DNA of 64,000 nucleotides from NCBI RefSeq assembly GCF_029968015.1, contig NZ_JASCIS010000003.1, forward strand, positions 220,624 through 284,623, in the 5' to 3' direction. Shown piece by piece: positions 41,064-51,397 of this stretch. This DNA is from Streptomyces luteolus. GTDB lineage: Bacteria; Actinomycetota; Actinomycetes; Streptomycetales; Streptomycetaceae. A model generated the notes under the pieces. That model was not told where the DNA came from, made no database searches, and saw nothing but the letters and a program-made list of their open reading frames with translations. Every line of letters starts with the position of its first letter. The first letter of the stretch is position 1. The position numbers and the translations under genes are program-made.

Positions 41064-42128
41064 ATGACCACGGACGCGCTGGACCTCACCAGGCAGGAGG
41101 AGTTCGCCGGCCGGATGGTGCAGGTCCTGAACGACTCCTGTCTGGGCTATCTGTGCAGCCTGGGCCACCGGACCCGGCTCTTCGACACGATGGCGGAGCT
41201 CCCGCCCTCCACCAGCGCCGAGATCGCCACCGCCACCGGCCTCGACGAGCGGTACGTACGCGAATGGCTCGGCGGGATGACGGTCGGCGGGATCGTCGAG
41301 TACGCCCCCGGGGACGGCACGTACCGGCTGCCGCCCGAGCACGCGGCCTCCCTCACCCGGGGCGCGGGCCCCGACAACATGGCGTCCTTCCTGCAGGACC
41401 TCGCCCTGATCGGGATCGTCGAGGACGAGGTGCTCGAAGCGTTCCAGAAGGGCGGCGGCGTCCCGTACACGTCGTATCCGCGCTTCCAGGAGCTCCAGGC
41501 GGAGGAGACGGCGCGGGTGTACGACGCGGCCCTCGTCGACGCGATCGTCCCGCTGGTCCCGGGCCTCCCCGAGCGGCTGCGGGCGGGGATCGGCTGCCTG
41601 GACATCGGCACCGGGCAGGGCCACGCGGTCAACCTCCTGGCGCGGGCCTTCCCGCAGAGCCGGTTCCACGGCCTGGACATGTCGGAGACGGGCATCGCGG
41701 CGGCGCGGGCCGAGGCCGAGCGGATGGAGCTGCACAACGTCCGGTTCGACGTCGGCGACACGGCCGAGATGTCCGGGACGTACGACCTGATCACCGCCTT
41801 CGACGTGATCCACGACCTGGCACGCCCGGCCGAGACCCTGAGCGCCGTCTCGGGGGCGCTGCGGGACGACGGCACGTTCCTGATGGGCGACATCGACGCC
41901 TCCAGCAGGCTGGAGGAGAACGTCGGCCATGTCCTCGGCCCCACGCTCTACACGTTCTCCGTCTTCTACTGCATGACGGTCTCGCTCGGCGAGGGCGGTG
42001 CGGGCCTCGGCACGGTGTGGGGCAGGCAGACCGCCCGCCGGATGCTCGCCGAGGCGGGCTTCTCCGACGTCGTGGAGCGGCACGTCGAGGGGGACGTCCT
42101 GAATGTGTACTTCGTGGCGCGGAAGTAG
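41064..42128 (+). CDS. Class I SAM-dependent methyltransferase with winged-helix N-terminus (Rv2258c-like)
   Basis: A 354-residue protein. The N-terminal ~100 residues form a winged-helix dimerisation domain (LGYLCSLGHRTRLFDTM, ERYVREWLGGMTVGGIVEY). The methyltransferase fold follows, with motif I CLDIGTGQGHAVNLLAR at about 179, an acidic GLDMSE after strand 2 and FDVIHDLARP in motif IV. The layout matches Rv2258c-type and small-molecule O/N-methyltransferases; the substrate is unknown. ATG 41064 follows GAAGGAGAAG. It stands alone between the hexosaminidase and phosphatase genes. Confidence 0.88.
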   Translation: MTTDALDLTRQEEFAGRMVQVLNDSCLGYLCSLGHRTRLFDTMAELPPSTSAEIATATGLDERYVREWLGGMTVGGIVEYAPGDGTYRLPPEHAASLTRGAGPDNMASFLQDLALIGIVEDEVLEAFQKGGGVPYTSYPRFQELQAEETARVYDAALVDAIVPLVPGLPERLRAGIGCLDIGTGQGHAVNLLARAFPQSRFHGLDMSETGIAAARAEAERMELHNVRFDVGDTAEMSGTYDLITAFDVIHDLARPAETLSAVSGALRDDGTFLMGDIDASSRLEENVGHVLGPTLYTFSVFYCMTVSLGEGGAGLGTVWGRQTARRMLAEAGFSDVVERHVEGDVLNVYFVARK

Positions 42129-42158
42129 GGCGGCCGGCGGGCCGCCGCCCGGCGTCAC

Positions 42159-42274
42159 GGTGCGGCGGGTGGGGCGGCGGGTGCGGCTGGTGGGGCGGCC
42201 GGTGCGGCGGGTGGGGCGGCCGGTGCGGCTGGTGGGGCGGCCGGTGCGACGGGTGGGGCGGCCGGTGCGACGGC
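42159..42274. repeat. 5.5 tandem copies of a 21-bp repeat
   Basis: Units of the form ggtgcggctggtggggcggc plus one base run head to tail at 42159, 42180, 42201, 42222, 42243 and a partial copy at 42264. Variation is limited to a few positions. Non-coding: the array separates the methyltransferase stop from the SpoIIE-type start and encodes only Ala-Pro repeats on the other strand. Confidence 0.92.
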
Positions 42275-42308
42275 ATCACCGCCCATGGCTTTCGGCAACA
42301 CTGGAGAC

Positions 42309-45287
42309 ATGGATGCTCGCGGACGATTCCGCCGCTCCTCGCCGGGGCGGCGTCTGCGGTCCCTGCTGAATGTGCGCACCGTCGCCGGTCAGGTGTTCCT
42401 GTTGCAGCTCGGGATCGTGCTGCTGCTTGTCGCCGCCGCGGTCGCGGCCCTGCTGCTGCAGGCCCGCCGGGACACCACCGAAGAGGCGCGCCACCGGACC
42501 CTCGCCGTCGCCGAGACGTTCGCGAACTCCCCCGGCGTGCTCGCCGCGCTCGCCTCCCCCGACCCCACCGCCGCACTGCAGCCGAGCGCCGAGGAGACCA
42601 GGAAGCGATCGGGCACCGACGCCGTCGTGGTGTGGAACCCGGCAGGTATCCGATACACCCACCCCGACCCGGACCTGATCGGCGAACGCGTGATCGGCCC
42701 GTACGAGGAGACGCTCGCCGCCGCCCGCGAAGGCCGCACGTTCACCGACACCTTCGTGGCGAGCACGGGCCTCACCGTGATCTCCGCCGCGCCCATCACA
42801 CAGCCCGACGGTTCCCTGGCGGGCGTGGTGTCGGCGGGCATCACCGTCGAACGAGTGGAGGATGTGGTCGGTGCCCAGATCCCGCTCCTGGCGGCCGGTG
42901 CCGCGGGTGCCCTGGCCGTGGCCGCGGGCGGGGCCGTCCTCGTCAGCCAACGGCTGCGACGGCAGACCCACGACCTCGGCCCGGCCGAGATGACCCGGAT
43001 GTACGAGCACCACGACGCCGTTCTGCACTCGGTGCGCGAGGGCGTCCTGATCATCGGCGGCGACGGTCGGCTGCTCCTCGCCAACGACGAGGCGCGCCGG
43101 CTGCTCGACCTGCCGCCGGACGCGGAGCAGCGCCCGGTCGCCGACCTCGGCCTGGACGCGGGCGCGGCCGCACTGCTCGCCTCCGGGCGGGCCGCCACCG
43201 ACGAGGTGCACCTGGCCGGAGAGCGGCTGCTCGCGGTCAACCTGCGTCCGGTCGGCCAGAGCGGGGGCCCGGCCGGCAGCGTGGCCACCCTGCGGGACAC
43301 CACGGAGCTGCGCTCCCTGGCCGGCCGCGCCGAGGTGGCCCGCGGGCGGCTGCGGCTGCTCTACGACGCGGGCGTACGGCTCGGCACCACCCTCGACGTG
43401 ACGCGTACCGCCGAGGAACTCGCCGCCGTGGCCACACCCCGGTTCGCCGACTTCGTCACCGTCGAACTCCGCGATCCGGTGCTGCGCGGCGAGGACCCGA
43501 ACGGCACCAGCACCGTGATGCGCCGCGTCGCGATCCGGGGCCTGCGCGACGCTCCGCCGTTCCTCCCGGTGGGCGAGCGGATTCCGTGGCTTCCCACTAC
43601 CCCGATGGCCGTGGGCATGGCGGAGGGGCACCCCGTACTCGTAGCCGATCTCGCCGCGTCCGACCGCTGGCGGGACCAGAACCCCGCGCGGGCCCGGCAG
43701 ATCCTGGACTCCGGAGTGCACTCGCTGATCTCCGCGCCGCTCCTCGCGCGTGGCGTACTCCTCGGCCTGGCCAACTTCTGGCGCTCCGAGCAGGAGCCCT
43801 TCGAGGAGGAGGACGTGTCGTTCGCGGAGGAGCTGGCGGCGCGGGCCGCGGTGGCCGTCGACAACGCCCGCCGCTACACCCATGAGCACGCGACGGCGGT
43901 CGCCCTGCAGCGCAGTCTGCTGCCGCGCTCGCTGCCCGAGCAGTCGGCGGTCGAGGTGGCCCATCGCTATCTGCCCGCCCAGGCGGGCGTGGGCGGCGAC
44001 TGGTTCGATGTGATCCCGCTGCCGGGGGCCCGGGTGGCCCTGGTCGTCGGAGACGTCGTCGGGCACGGACTGCACGCGGCCGCCACCATGGGCCGACTCC
44101 GCACGGCGGTGCACAACTTCTCCGCCCTCGACCTGCCGCCCGAAGAGCTCCTCAACCACCTGGACGAACTCGTCACCCGGATCGACCAGGAGGAGGGCAC
44201 CGAGAACGGAGACAGCCCGGGCATCACCGGCGCCACCTGCCTGTACACGATCTACGACCCGGTCACCGGGGCCTGCTCGATGGCGCGCGCCGGGCATCCG
44301 GGCCCCGCCCTTGTGGACGCGGCCGGAACGGTCACGTTCCCCGACGTCCCGGTCTCTCCTCCGCTCGGCCTCGGCGGCGGCCTGCCCTGCGAGGCCTCCC
44401 ACCTCCGCCTGACCGCCGGCGCCCGGCTCGTCCTCTACACCGACGGCCTCGTCGAGAACCGCGACCGGGACTTCGACACCGGTCTGGAGCTACTGCGGAC
44501 CACGTTGACCGGTACGGACCGGAGTCCCGAGGAGACCTGCACGGCGGTCCTCGACGCACTCCTGCCGCAGCACCCCGACGACGACATCGCCCTGCTCGTC
44601 GCCCGCGCCCGCATCCTCGATCCGTCGCAGATCGCCGAGTGGGAGGTGCGCAGTGACCCCGCCGAGGTGAGCCGCGTCCGCTCCGAGGTCGCGCGGCGGC
44701 TGGAGAGCTGGGGTCTGACGGAGGCCGCCTTCACCACGGAGCTGGTGGTCAGCGAACTGGTCACCAACGCCATCCGCTACGGCATCCCTCCGGTCCGGCT
44801 GCGCCTCCTGCACGACCGCAACAGCCTGATCTGCGAGGTCTCCGACGGCTCCAGCACCTCCCCGCACCTGCGCCGCGCGGCCACCACGGACGAGGGCGGG
44901 CGCGGTCTGTTCCTGGTCGCCCAGTTCGCGGCGCGCTGGGGCACCCGCTACACCGCCCGCGGCAAGATCATCTGGACCGAACAGCCGGTCCACGGCGAGG
45001 GAGCGGGGCCCGAGGGCACGTCCCCCGGAGGACCTGCTGGCCCAGTGGGGGGACGAGGAGTTCTGAACGGAGGCGCGGACTCCACGCGCCCGCCCCAAGA
45101 GCCCTGCACCGAGGCCTGCACCCGGGCCGTGCACCGGGGTCCGACGCCCAGGCCGTGCGCCGAGGCCCCACGTCCAGGCCGTGCACCGAGGCCCCACGCC
45201 CAGATCATGCACACACGTTCGCCCGTTCACGGCTTCGGTGCGGAACGCGACCGCACGCGCCGCGGACATGATCAAAGACGGGCATGA
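42309..45287 (+). CDS. SpoIIE-type sensor phosphatase with PAS, GAF and ATPase domains (3' frameshift)
   Basis: As read, 992 residues. Order: transmembrane helix (about 28-52), extracellular sensor (about 55-190, with GIRYTHPDPDLIGERVIG), second helix (about 190-213), PAS (about 225-320), GAF (about 345-515), SpoIIE PP2C phosphatase (about 540-760; GGDWFDVIPLPG, VVGDVVGHG, RAGHPGPALV, LVLYTDGLVE) and a RsbW-like ATPase (about 775-890; ELVVSELVTNAIRYG, GGRGLFLV). Such proteins control anti-sigma/anti-anti-sigma switches. A 5-C run at 45022-45026 appears to hold one extra base. Removing one C restores LLAQWGDEEF and a TGA at 45064-45066, giving 918 residues. The extra ~74 residues beyond are repeat DNA and probably spurious. 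ATG 42309 chosen over 42285. Confidence 0.88.
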   Translation: MDARGRFRRSSPGRRLRSLLNVRTVAGQVFLLQLGIVLLLVAAAVAALLLQARRDTTEEARHRTLAVAETFANSPGVLAALASPDPTAALQPSAEETRKRSGTDAVVVWNPAGIRYTHPDPDLIGERVIGPYEETLAAAREGRTFTDTFVASTGLTVISAAPITQPDGSLAGVVSAGITVERVEDVVGAQIPLLAAGAAGALAVAAGGAVLVSQRLRRQTHDLGPAEMTRMYEHHDAVLHSVREGVLIIGGDGRLLLANDEARRLLDLPPDAEQRPVADLGLDAGAAALLASGRAATDEVHLAGERLLAVNLRPVGQSGGPAGSVATLRDTTELRSLAGRAEVARGRLRLLYDAGVRLGTTLDVTRTAEELAAVATPRFADFVTVELRDPVLRGEDPNGTSTVMRRVAIRGLRDAPPFLPVGERIPWLPTTPMAVGMAEGHPVLVADLAASDRWRDQNPARARQILDSGVHSLISAPLLARGVLLGLANFWRSEQEPFEEEDVSFAEELAARAAVAVDNARRYTHEHATAVALQRSLLPRSLPEQSAVEVAHRYLPAQAGVGGDWFDVIPLPGARVALVVGDVVGHGLHAAATMGRLRTAVHNFSALDLPPEELLNHLDELVTRIDQEEGTENGDSPGITGATCLYTIYDPVTGACSMARAGHPGPALVDAAGTVTFPDVPVSPPLGLGGGLPCEASHLRLTAGARLVLYTDGLVENRDRDFDTGLELLRTTLTGTDRSPEETCTAVLDALLPQHPDDDIALLVARARILDPSQIAEWEVRSDPAEVSRVRSEVARRLESWGLTEAAFTTELVVSELVTNAIRYGIPPVRLRLLHDRNSLICEVSDGSSTSPHLRRAATTDEGGRGLFLVAQFAARWGTRYTARGKIIWTEQPVHGEGAGPEGTSPGGPAGPVGGRGVLNGGADSTRPPQEPCTEACTRAVHRGPTPRPCAEAPRPGRAPRPHAQIMHTRSPVHGFGAERDRTRRGHDQRRA
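45126..45203. repeat. Three 26-bp tandem repeats behind the phosphatase gene
   Basis: Three copies of a 26-bp unit beginning gccgtgcaccgagg at 45126, 45152 and 45178. Because 26 is not a multiple of 3, each copy is read in a different frame by the extended phosphatase ORF, which supports the view that this DNA is not truly coding. Confidence 0.9.
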
Positions 45288-45346
45288 TGCCCATGATGCG
45301 CTAACTCGCCCTGAATCACGGAAAGTTACGCATTCACGTGCCGTGA

Positions 45347-47090
<1,744 letters not shown>

Positions 47091-47092
<2 letters not shown>

Positions 47093-47132
47093 TCCGGCCG
47101 TCCTCTTTCGTGATCCGGCCGTCCTCTTTCGT
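47091..47132. repeat. Two 21-bp direct repeats after choA
   Basis: gatccggccgtcctctttcg plus t occurs twice in tandem, starting inside the choA stop codon. It may be a recent duplication; no stem-loop terminator is visible in the 67-bp gap to the convergent gene. Confidence 0.9.
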
Positions 47133-47159
47133 GCTTGTGCTGCCGGGCGCCAACTCTCT

Positions 47160-47639
47160 TCAGTGGCCCGGCAGTACGCACACCGCGTCGATGCCGAGTA
47201 CGTGGTTGAGCCGCCCGAACGCCAGCCACGAGCCGACGCACATGCTCAACTCCACGATCTCCGCCTGGCTGTAGTGCGCCGTCATCCGGGACCAGAACTC
47301 CTCGTCCAGGCCGTGGTGATCGAGCGCGTACCGCTCCGCGTACTCGGCCGCGAGCCGGGTGCGGGCGTCGAAGGCGTCCGTGGTGCGCCACTGCGTGACC
47401 GCGTCGAGGAAGCCCTCCTCGACCTTCTCGCCGTTCCGGTCCGTGCGCCAGTCGAGGCAGAACAGGCAGCCGTTCACCTGCGCCACCCGCAGCCGCGCGG
47501 CCTCGAACTCGCGCAGCCCGAGCGTGGTGTGGGCGTACACCGCGAGCGAGAAGTCCGCGGCGGCGGTGCCGATGCCGGGCACCATCTCGCCCCAGACGTA
47601 GGAGATGGGTTCCTTGCCCTCGGGGATGTCGATCCTCAT
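47160..47639 (-). CDS. Carboxymuconolactone decarboxylase-family protein
   Basis: A 159-residue all-helical protein of the CMD/AhpD superfamily. It has the redox-type Cys-x2-Cys in QVNGCLFCLDW (Cys58, Cys61), then a helix with AEIVELSMCVGSWLAFGRLNHVLG. Members with this motif are AhpD-like peroxidase partners or uncharacterised; a true decarboxylase role is unlikely. ATG 47639 follows GAGGTG. The start region is tandemly duplicated: a 10-codon mini-ORF with its own ribosome site ends with a TGA overlapping this ATG. It is co-transcribed behind the DapB-like dehydrogenase gene. Confidence 0.85.
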   Translation of the reverse strand: MRIDIPEGKEPISYVWGEMVPGIGTAAADFSLAVYAHTTLGLREFEAARLRVAQVNGCLFCLDWRTDRNGEKVEEGFLDAVTQWRTTDAFDARTRLAAEYAERYALDHHGLDEEFWSRMTAHYSQAEIVELSMCVGSWLAFGRLNHVLGIDAVCVLPGH

Positions 47640-47668
47640 CGCTGCACCTCGGGGATGTCGATCATCAT
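47636..47668 (-). other. 10-codon mini-ORF from a 29-bp duplication of the CMD gene start
   Basis: Codons MMIDIPEVQR then TGA, preceded by a GGAAGG site. Its sequence repeats the first codons of the CMD gene (MRIDIPEGKE) at a 29-bp period, 26 of 27 bases matching. Its ATG overlaps the stop of the upstream dehydrogenase gene and its TGA overlaps the ATG of the CMD gene, so ribosomes can pass down the chain by termination-reinitiation. Confidence 0.7.
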
Positions 47669-48747
47669 CGCTGCTTCCTTCCGATCCGGCCGGCTGCGGG
47701 ACGCAGCGGAACGTCCAGGGCGTCGTACAGTCCCGGCTCGGCCTCCACCAGCCAGTCCACGGCGTTCACGAGCCGGCCCACCGCCGTGGCGTTTCCGCCC
47801 GCCGAGCGGTTCTCGCCCTCGTCGCTCGCCTCCACCGTCACCTCGATCCGGGGGCGGCCCTCCAGGATCACGCGGTGCGCGCCGTCCCCGCCGCCCGGCA
47901 CGGTGGGCCAGTCCGGCGCGCAGTCGGCGTGGATACGGGTGACGTGCTCGATGACGAGCAGCGGCTCACCGCCGACCAGCCCCTGCACCTCGAACCGCAC
48001 CGCGCCCTGCGTGCCGGCAGCGAACTCGCCCATGGTGCGGGTCGTGACCGTCGCGTCCAGCGGGCGGCGCTCCGACGTCTCGCGGATCTCGTCGAGTCGG
48101 ACGCCGAGCGCCCGCGCGAGCAGCCGCAGCTGCCCGCCCCACACCATCGTCGGTACGCCGGGGGCCAGCATCAGCGGCGCGTACTCCATGGGGTGCCCCA
48201 TGCCGACCAGGTGCCGCACCGACTCCTCCTGGTCGTACGTCGAGTAGTCGAAGACCTCCTGGCAGCGCACCGCGTCGACGGTCGTGCCGAGCCCGCTCAC
48301 GAGCAGCGGGAGCACGTCGTTGCCCCAGCCCGGGTCCACGCCGGAGGCGAACAGCGAGCCGCCGCCCTCGGCGACCGCCGCGAGCACCGGGTCCCGGAAC
48401 TCGGGCGGCGCCCCGCGCCAGTCGTACAGCGGGTACAGGGCCGGGGTCACGACGACCGCCCCGGCGCGCACCGCCCGCACCACGTCGGCGAGCGCCTCGT
48501 CCGGGCGCAGATCGCCGGAGGCCGCGTACACCACGGCACGCGGCCGGGCCGCGAGCACCGCGTCCACGTCGGTGGTGGCGGCGACCCCGAGCCGCCGTCC
48601 CACGTCGCCGAGTTCACCGGCGTCCCGCCCCGCCTTGCCCGGGTCGTGCACGAGCACCGCCGCGAGGTCGAGCCCCGGATGCGCGGCCACGGCCCGGATC
48701 GCGGCGCGTCCGACGTTGCCGGTTCCCCACACCACCGTCGCAATCAT
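47665..48747 (-). CDS. DapB-like NAD(P)-dependent dehydrogenase (2,4-diaminopentanoate dehydrogenase-like)
   Basis: A 360-residue oxidoreductase with an N-terminal Rossmann fold (VVWGTGNVGRAAIRAV at about 5-20) and a DapB_N-type layout (VLVHDPGKAGRDAGELG). The central GSLFASGVDPGWGNDVLPLLVS and MEYAPLMLAPG blocks are typical of the actinobacterial dihydrodipicolinate-reductase-like family seen in amino acid or cyclic amine catabolism. The substrate cannot be named from sequence. ATG 48747. Its TGA overlaps the mini-ORF start and leads into the CMD gene, so the two genes form an operon. Confidence 0.8.
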   Translation of the reverse strand: MIATVVWGTGNVGRAAIRAVAAHPGLDLAAVLVHDPGKAGRDAGELGDVGRRLGVAATTDVDAVLAARPRAVVYAASGDLRPDEALADVVRAVRAGAVVVTPALYPLYDWRGAPPEFRDPVLAAVAEGGGSLFASGVDPGWGNDVLPLLVSGLGTTVDAVRCQEVFDYSTYDQEESVRHLVGMGHPMEYAPLMLAPGVPTMVWGGQLRLLARALGVRLDEIRETSERRPLDATVTTRTMGEFAAGTQGAVRFEVQGLVGGEPLLVIEHVTRIHADCAPDWPTVPGGGDGAHRVILEGRPRIEVTVEASDEGENRSAGGNATAVGRLVNAVDWLVEAEPGLYDALDVPLRPAAGRIGRKQR

Positions 48748-48808
48748 GCGCGGAGGGTAGCGGCGCGAGGCCGAGGTTCCCAGAGGCGTGCGGAGGCGGG
48801 ACGTCTCG

Positions 48809-49688
48809 TCAGACGTCGAGCCCTGCCCGCCTGACCAACTGCTCGGCGATCACGTTCCGTTGGATCTCGTTCGTACCCTCGCCGACGATCATCAGCGGCG
48901 CGTCCCGGAAGTAGCGCTCCACGTCGAACTCGGTGGAGTAGCCGTAACCCCCATGGATCCGGACGGCGTTGAGGGCGATCTGCATGGCCGTCTCGGAGGC
49001 GAACAGCTTGGCCATGCCGGACTCCATGTCCACGCGGCGGCCCGCCTCGGCCTCGTGGGCCGCGTACAGGGGGAGCTGGCGGGCTGCGGTCAGTGAAGTC
49101 GCCATGTCCGCCAGGTAGTTGCCGACCGACTGGTGCTCAGATCGGCTTGCCGAAGGATTCGCGCTCCCGCGCGTAGGCGAGGGAGTCCTCCAGGGCGGCG
49201 CGGCCGACGCCGAGCGCGCGGGCGGCGACCTGGAGACGGCCGGTCTCCAACCCGGGAGACGGTCAGGCCCGGGCCGTGTTCGACGAGGAGGACGGAGATG
49301 CCCCGGTGGGCGGGGCTTGCCTCCGGGTCGGTCTTGCAGAGCAGCGCGATCAGCTGCGAGCGGCGGGAGTTGGTGATCCACGACTTGGCTCCGCTGATCA
49401 CGTACCCCTCGGCGTCCTTGCGGGCGACGGTGCGCATCGCCTGGAGGTCGGAGCCGCCGCCGGGCTCGGTCAGGGCCATCGTCGCGCGGACCTCACCGGT
49501 TGCCATGCGCGGGAGGTAGCCGCCTCGGGGACGGCGAGGCCGAAGACGCCGAGCTGCTTCATCTGCTCGATGAGGTCCTCGGGACAGGTGTCGCCGTGGT
49601 CCAGCTCCTGGACGACGGGTTTGACGTCCCTGTCCCCATGGTGGGGTGCTCCCAGGGTTCTGTACTGACTGGCATCATGTCCACTCAT
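48809..49688 (-). pseudogene. Acyl-CoA dehydrogenase pseudogene with several deletions
   Basis: Fragments of an acyl-CoA dehydrogenase lie in three frames. The 5' part (ATG 49688) reads EQMKQLGVFGLAVPE, then jumps to ATGEVRATMALTEPGGGSD and ISGAKSWITNS, losing about 40-60 codons. After GISVLLVEHGPGLTVSR there is a second jump to ETGRLQVAARALGVGRAALE and RERESFGKPI, where a 2-nt loss creates a TGA. The 3' part (QSVGNYLADMATSLTAAR; IHGGYGYSTEFDVERYFRD; EGTNEIQRNVIAEQLV) ends at 48809 with the catalytic Glu region intact. At least three lesions make it non-functional. Confidence 0.9.
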
Positions 49689-49762
49689 GGAGCAGGAATG
49701 GAACAGGAGTTGAGCGTGCCGCTGTTCGTTCGCCGTCCGTACCGGCACGGGAGGGATGACCC

Positions 49763-50570
49763 ATGACGGACACGCCTGAGCGGCACACCGGCTTCGCCCA
49801 CGCCCAGGACGGCACGGTGATCGCGTACCAGACACAGGGCCAGGGGCAGCCGCTCCTCCTGCTCGCCGGGCAGGCGAACCACCACCGCTGGTGGGACGCC
49901 GTGCGCGCCGACTTCCACGCCACGCACCGCACGATCACCCTGGACGCCCGGGGCACCGGGGCCAGCGACAAGCCCCAAGTCGGCTACTCCACCAGGGAGT
50001 TCGCCGCCGATGCGACAGCCGTGCTTGACGCCCTCGGGATCGAGCGCGCCGATGTGTACGGGCACGTCCATGGGCAGCCGGGTCGCCCAGTGGCTCGCCG
50101 CCGACCATCCGCACCGGGTGCGTCGGCTCGTCCTCGGTTGCACCTCGCCCGGCGGCCCGCGCGCCGTGGAGCGGGACACCTCGGTGCGGCGCGCGCTGGC
50201 CCGCCCGGACCAGGAAGCCGTACGGGAGACGCTGATCGACCTGATGTACTCGCCCGCCTGGCGCACCGCCCATCGCGGCCCCTACGGCACCCTCGGCGAC
50301 CCGGCCATGCCGCCGCACGCGCGCCGTGGCCATCTGCTCGCCGGCAACGGGCACGACGCGTGGGACGCGCTGCCCGCCATCGCAGCCCCGACGCTGATCC
50401 TGCACGGCGACGAGGACCGGCTCACCCCCGCCGACAACGTTCCGCTGCTCGCCGAGCGCATCCCGGACGCACGCACCCACCTCTTCCCGGGCGCCCGGCA
50501 CGCGTACTTCGAGGAATGCCGCGCCGAGGCGAGCCCGCTGGTTTCGGCCTTCCTCGGCGGTGAGGTGTAG
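49763..50570 (+). pseudogene. Alpha/beta hydrolase with a single-base frameshift
   Basis: An alpha/beta hydrolase fold enzyme split over two frames. The first (49763 to about 50060) reads TVIAYQTQGQGQPLLLLAG and DARGTGASDKP (oxyanion region) up to ALGIERADVYG. The second (about 50062 to 50570) continues TSMGSRVAQWLAADHPHRV, LILHGDEDRLTPADNV and GARHAYFEE with the acid and His. The nucleophile elbow GTSMGS lies on the break: a GGG at 50060-50062 seems to have one G too many. Removing it gives a continuous 268-residue protein. Either a real inactivating mutation or a sequence error. Confidence 0.85.
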
Positions 50571-50801
50571 GCACCTTCTCCTGACGGTTCAGCGCGCTCA
50601 CCGCGAACGCGCACCGCATCCGGGCAAGCTTCGCGTCCGACCGGCCAAGTGGCGCCCGCAGCAGCGGAGTTGAACCTCGCCTCGACCGAACTGCCCGGCC
50701 GGCGTCACCAACGGCACCGGTACGACCTGCCCCCACCGCCCGCCCCCGCCGGGTGGGCCCGTAGCCTGACCCGGCAGTTGGCGGCAGTCGAAGGGGATGA
50801 C

Positions 50802-51356
50802 ATGTGGGGTGGGCGCCGCAAGGGCGGTACAGGGCCGCAGAGGCGGGCGGCGGTCATCGGCTCCCAGGGGCACGGCAAGAGCACCCTGGTCCGGGCGTTG
50901 AGCGAGGTGCTGCCGCGGGAGTACCGCCAACCGCCGCAGCCGCTGGGGCAGTTCGTCACCGCACGCGGCCCGTACCAGCTGTACGACTGCCTCGACCCCG
51001 ACGACTTCCGGTCCCGACTCGCCGTCGGTGCCGGGCAGTTGAGCGGATCGCTCCTTGTCGTCTCCGCGCAGGACGGTCCGCTGCCCGAGACCCGTGAGTA
51101 CCTGGCGGCGGCGCGGGCGGCGGGTGTGGCGCGGATCGCCGTGTTCCTCGGAATGCGTGACCTGGTCGACGACGTGGATATCGAGACCATCGTCGAACTG
51201 GAGGTTCGCGAGCTGCTCGACGAGATGGGGTACCGCGGCGACCACTGCCCCGTGGTGCACGGCTCGGCCCTGGAGGCCATGCGTCAGGGCAGGTCCCGCA
51301 AGGGCCGCCGCGATGTCGTGCGTCTGGCGGAGGCCCTTGACGGTCACTTCGGCTGA
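50802..51356 (+). CDS. Stand-alone EF-Tu-like G-domain protein with degenerate nucleotide motifs
   Basis: A 184-residue protein clearly derived from the EF-Tu G domain: P-loop GSQGHGKST (residues 20-28), then LLVVSAQDGPLPETREYL, AAGVARIAVFLGMRDLVDD and LEVRELLDEMGYRGDHCPVV, VHGSALEAM. The 40-residue switch I region with its conserved Thr is missing. DCPGH (G3) has become DCLDPDD (62-68), so the catalytic His is lost, and the base-reading NKxD (G4) is GMRD (117-120). Domains 2 and 3, needed for tRNA binding, are absent. It may still bind a nucleotide through the P-loop but cannot act as an elongation factor. ATG 50802 with GAAGGGGA upstream. Confidence 0.85.
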   Translation: MWGGRRKGGTGPQRRAAVIGSQGHGKSTLVRALSEVLPREYRQPPQPLGQFVTARGPYQLYDCLDPDDFRSRLAVGAGQLSGSLLVVSAQDGPLPETREYLAAARAAGVARIAVFLGMRDLVDDVDIETIVELEVRELLDEMGYRGDHCPVVHGSALEAMRQGRSRKGRRDVVRLAEALDGHFG

Positions 51357-51397
51357 CACCCGCGGGCGGCCGGTCCGGTCGAGCAGCTCGGGGCGAT

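Noticed and set aside
42159..42274. Possible CRISPR array
   Set aside because: The 21-bp units are directly adjacent without spacers, so this is a simple tandem repeat; no cas genes are present.
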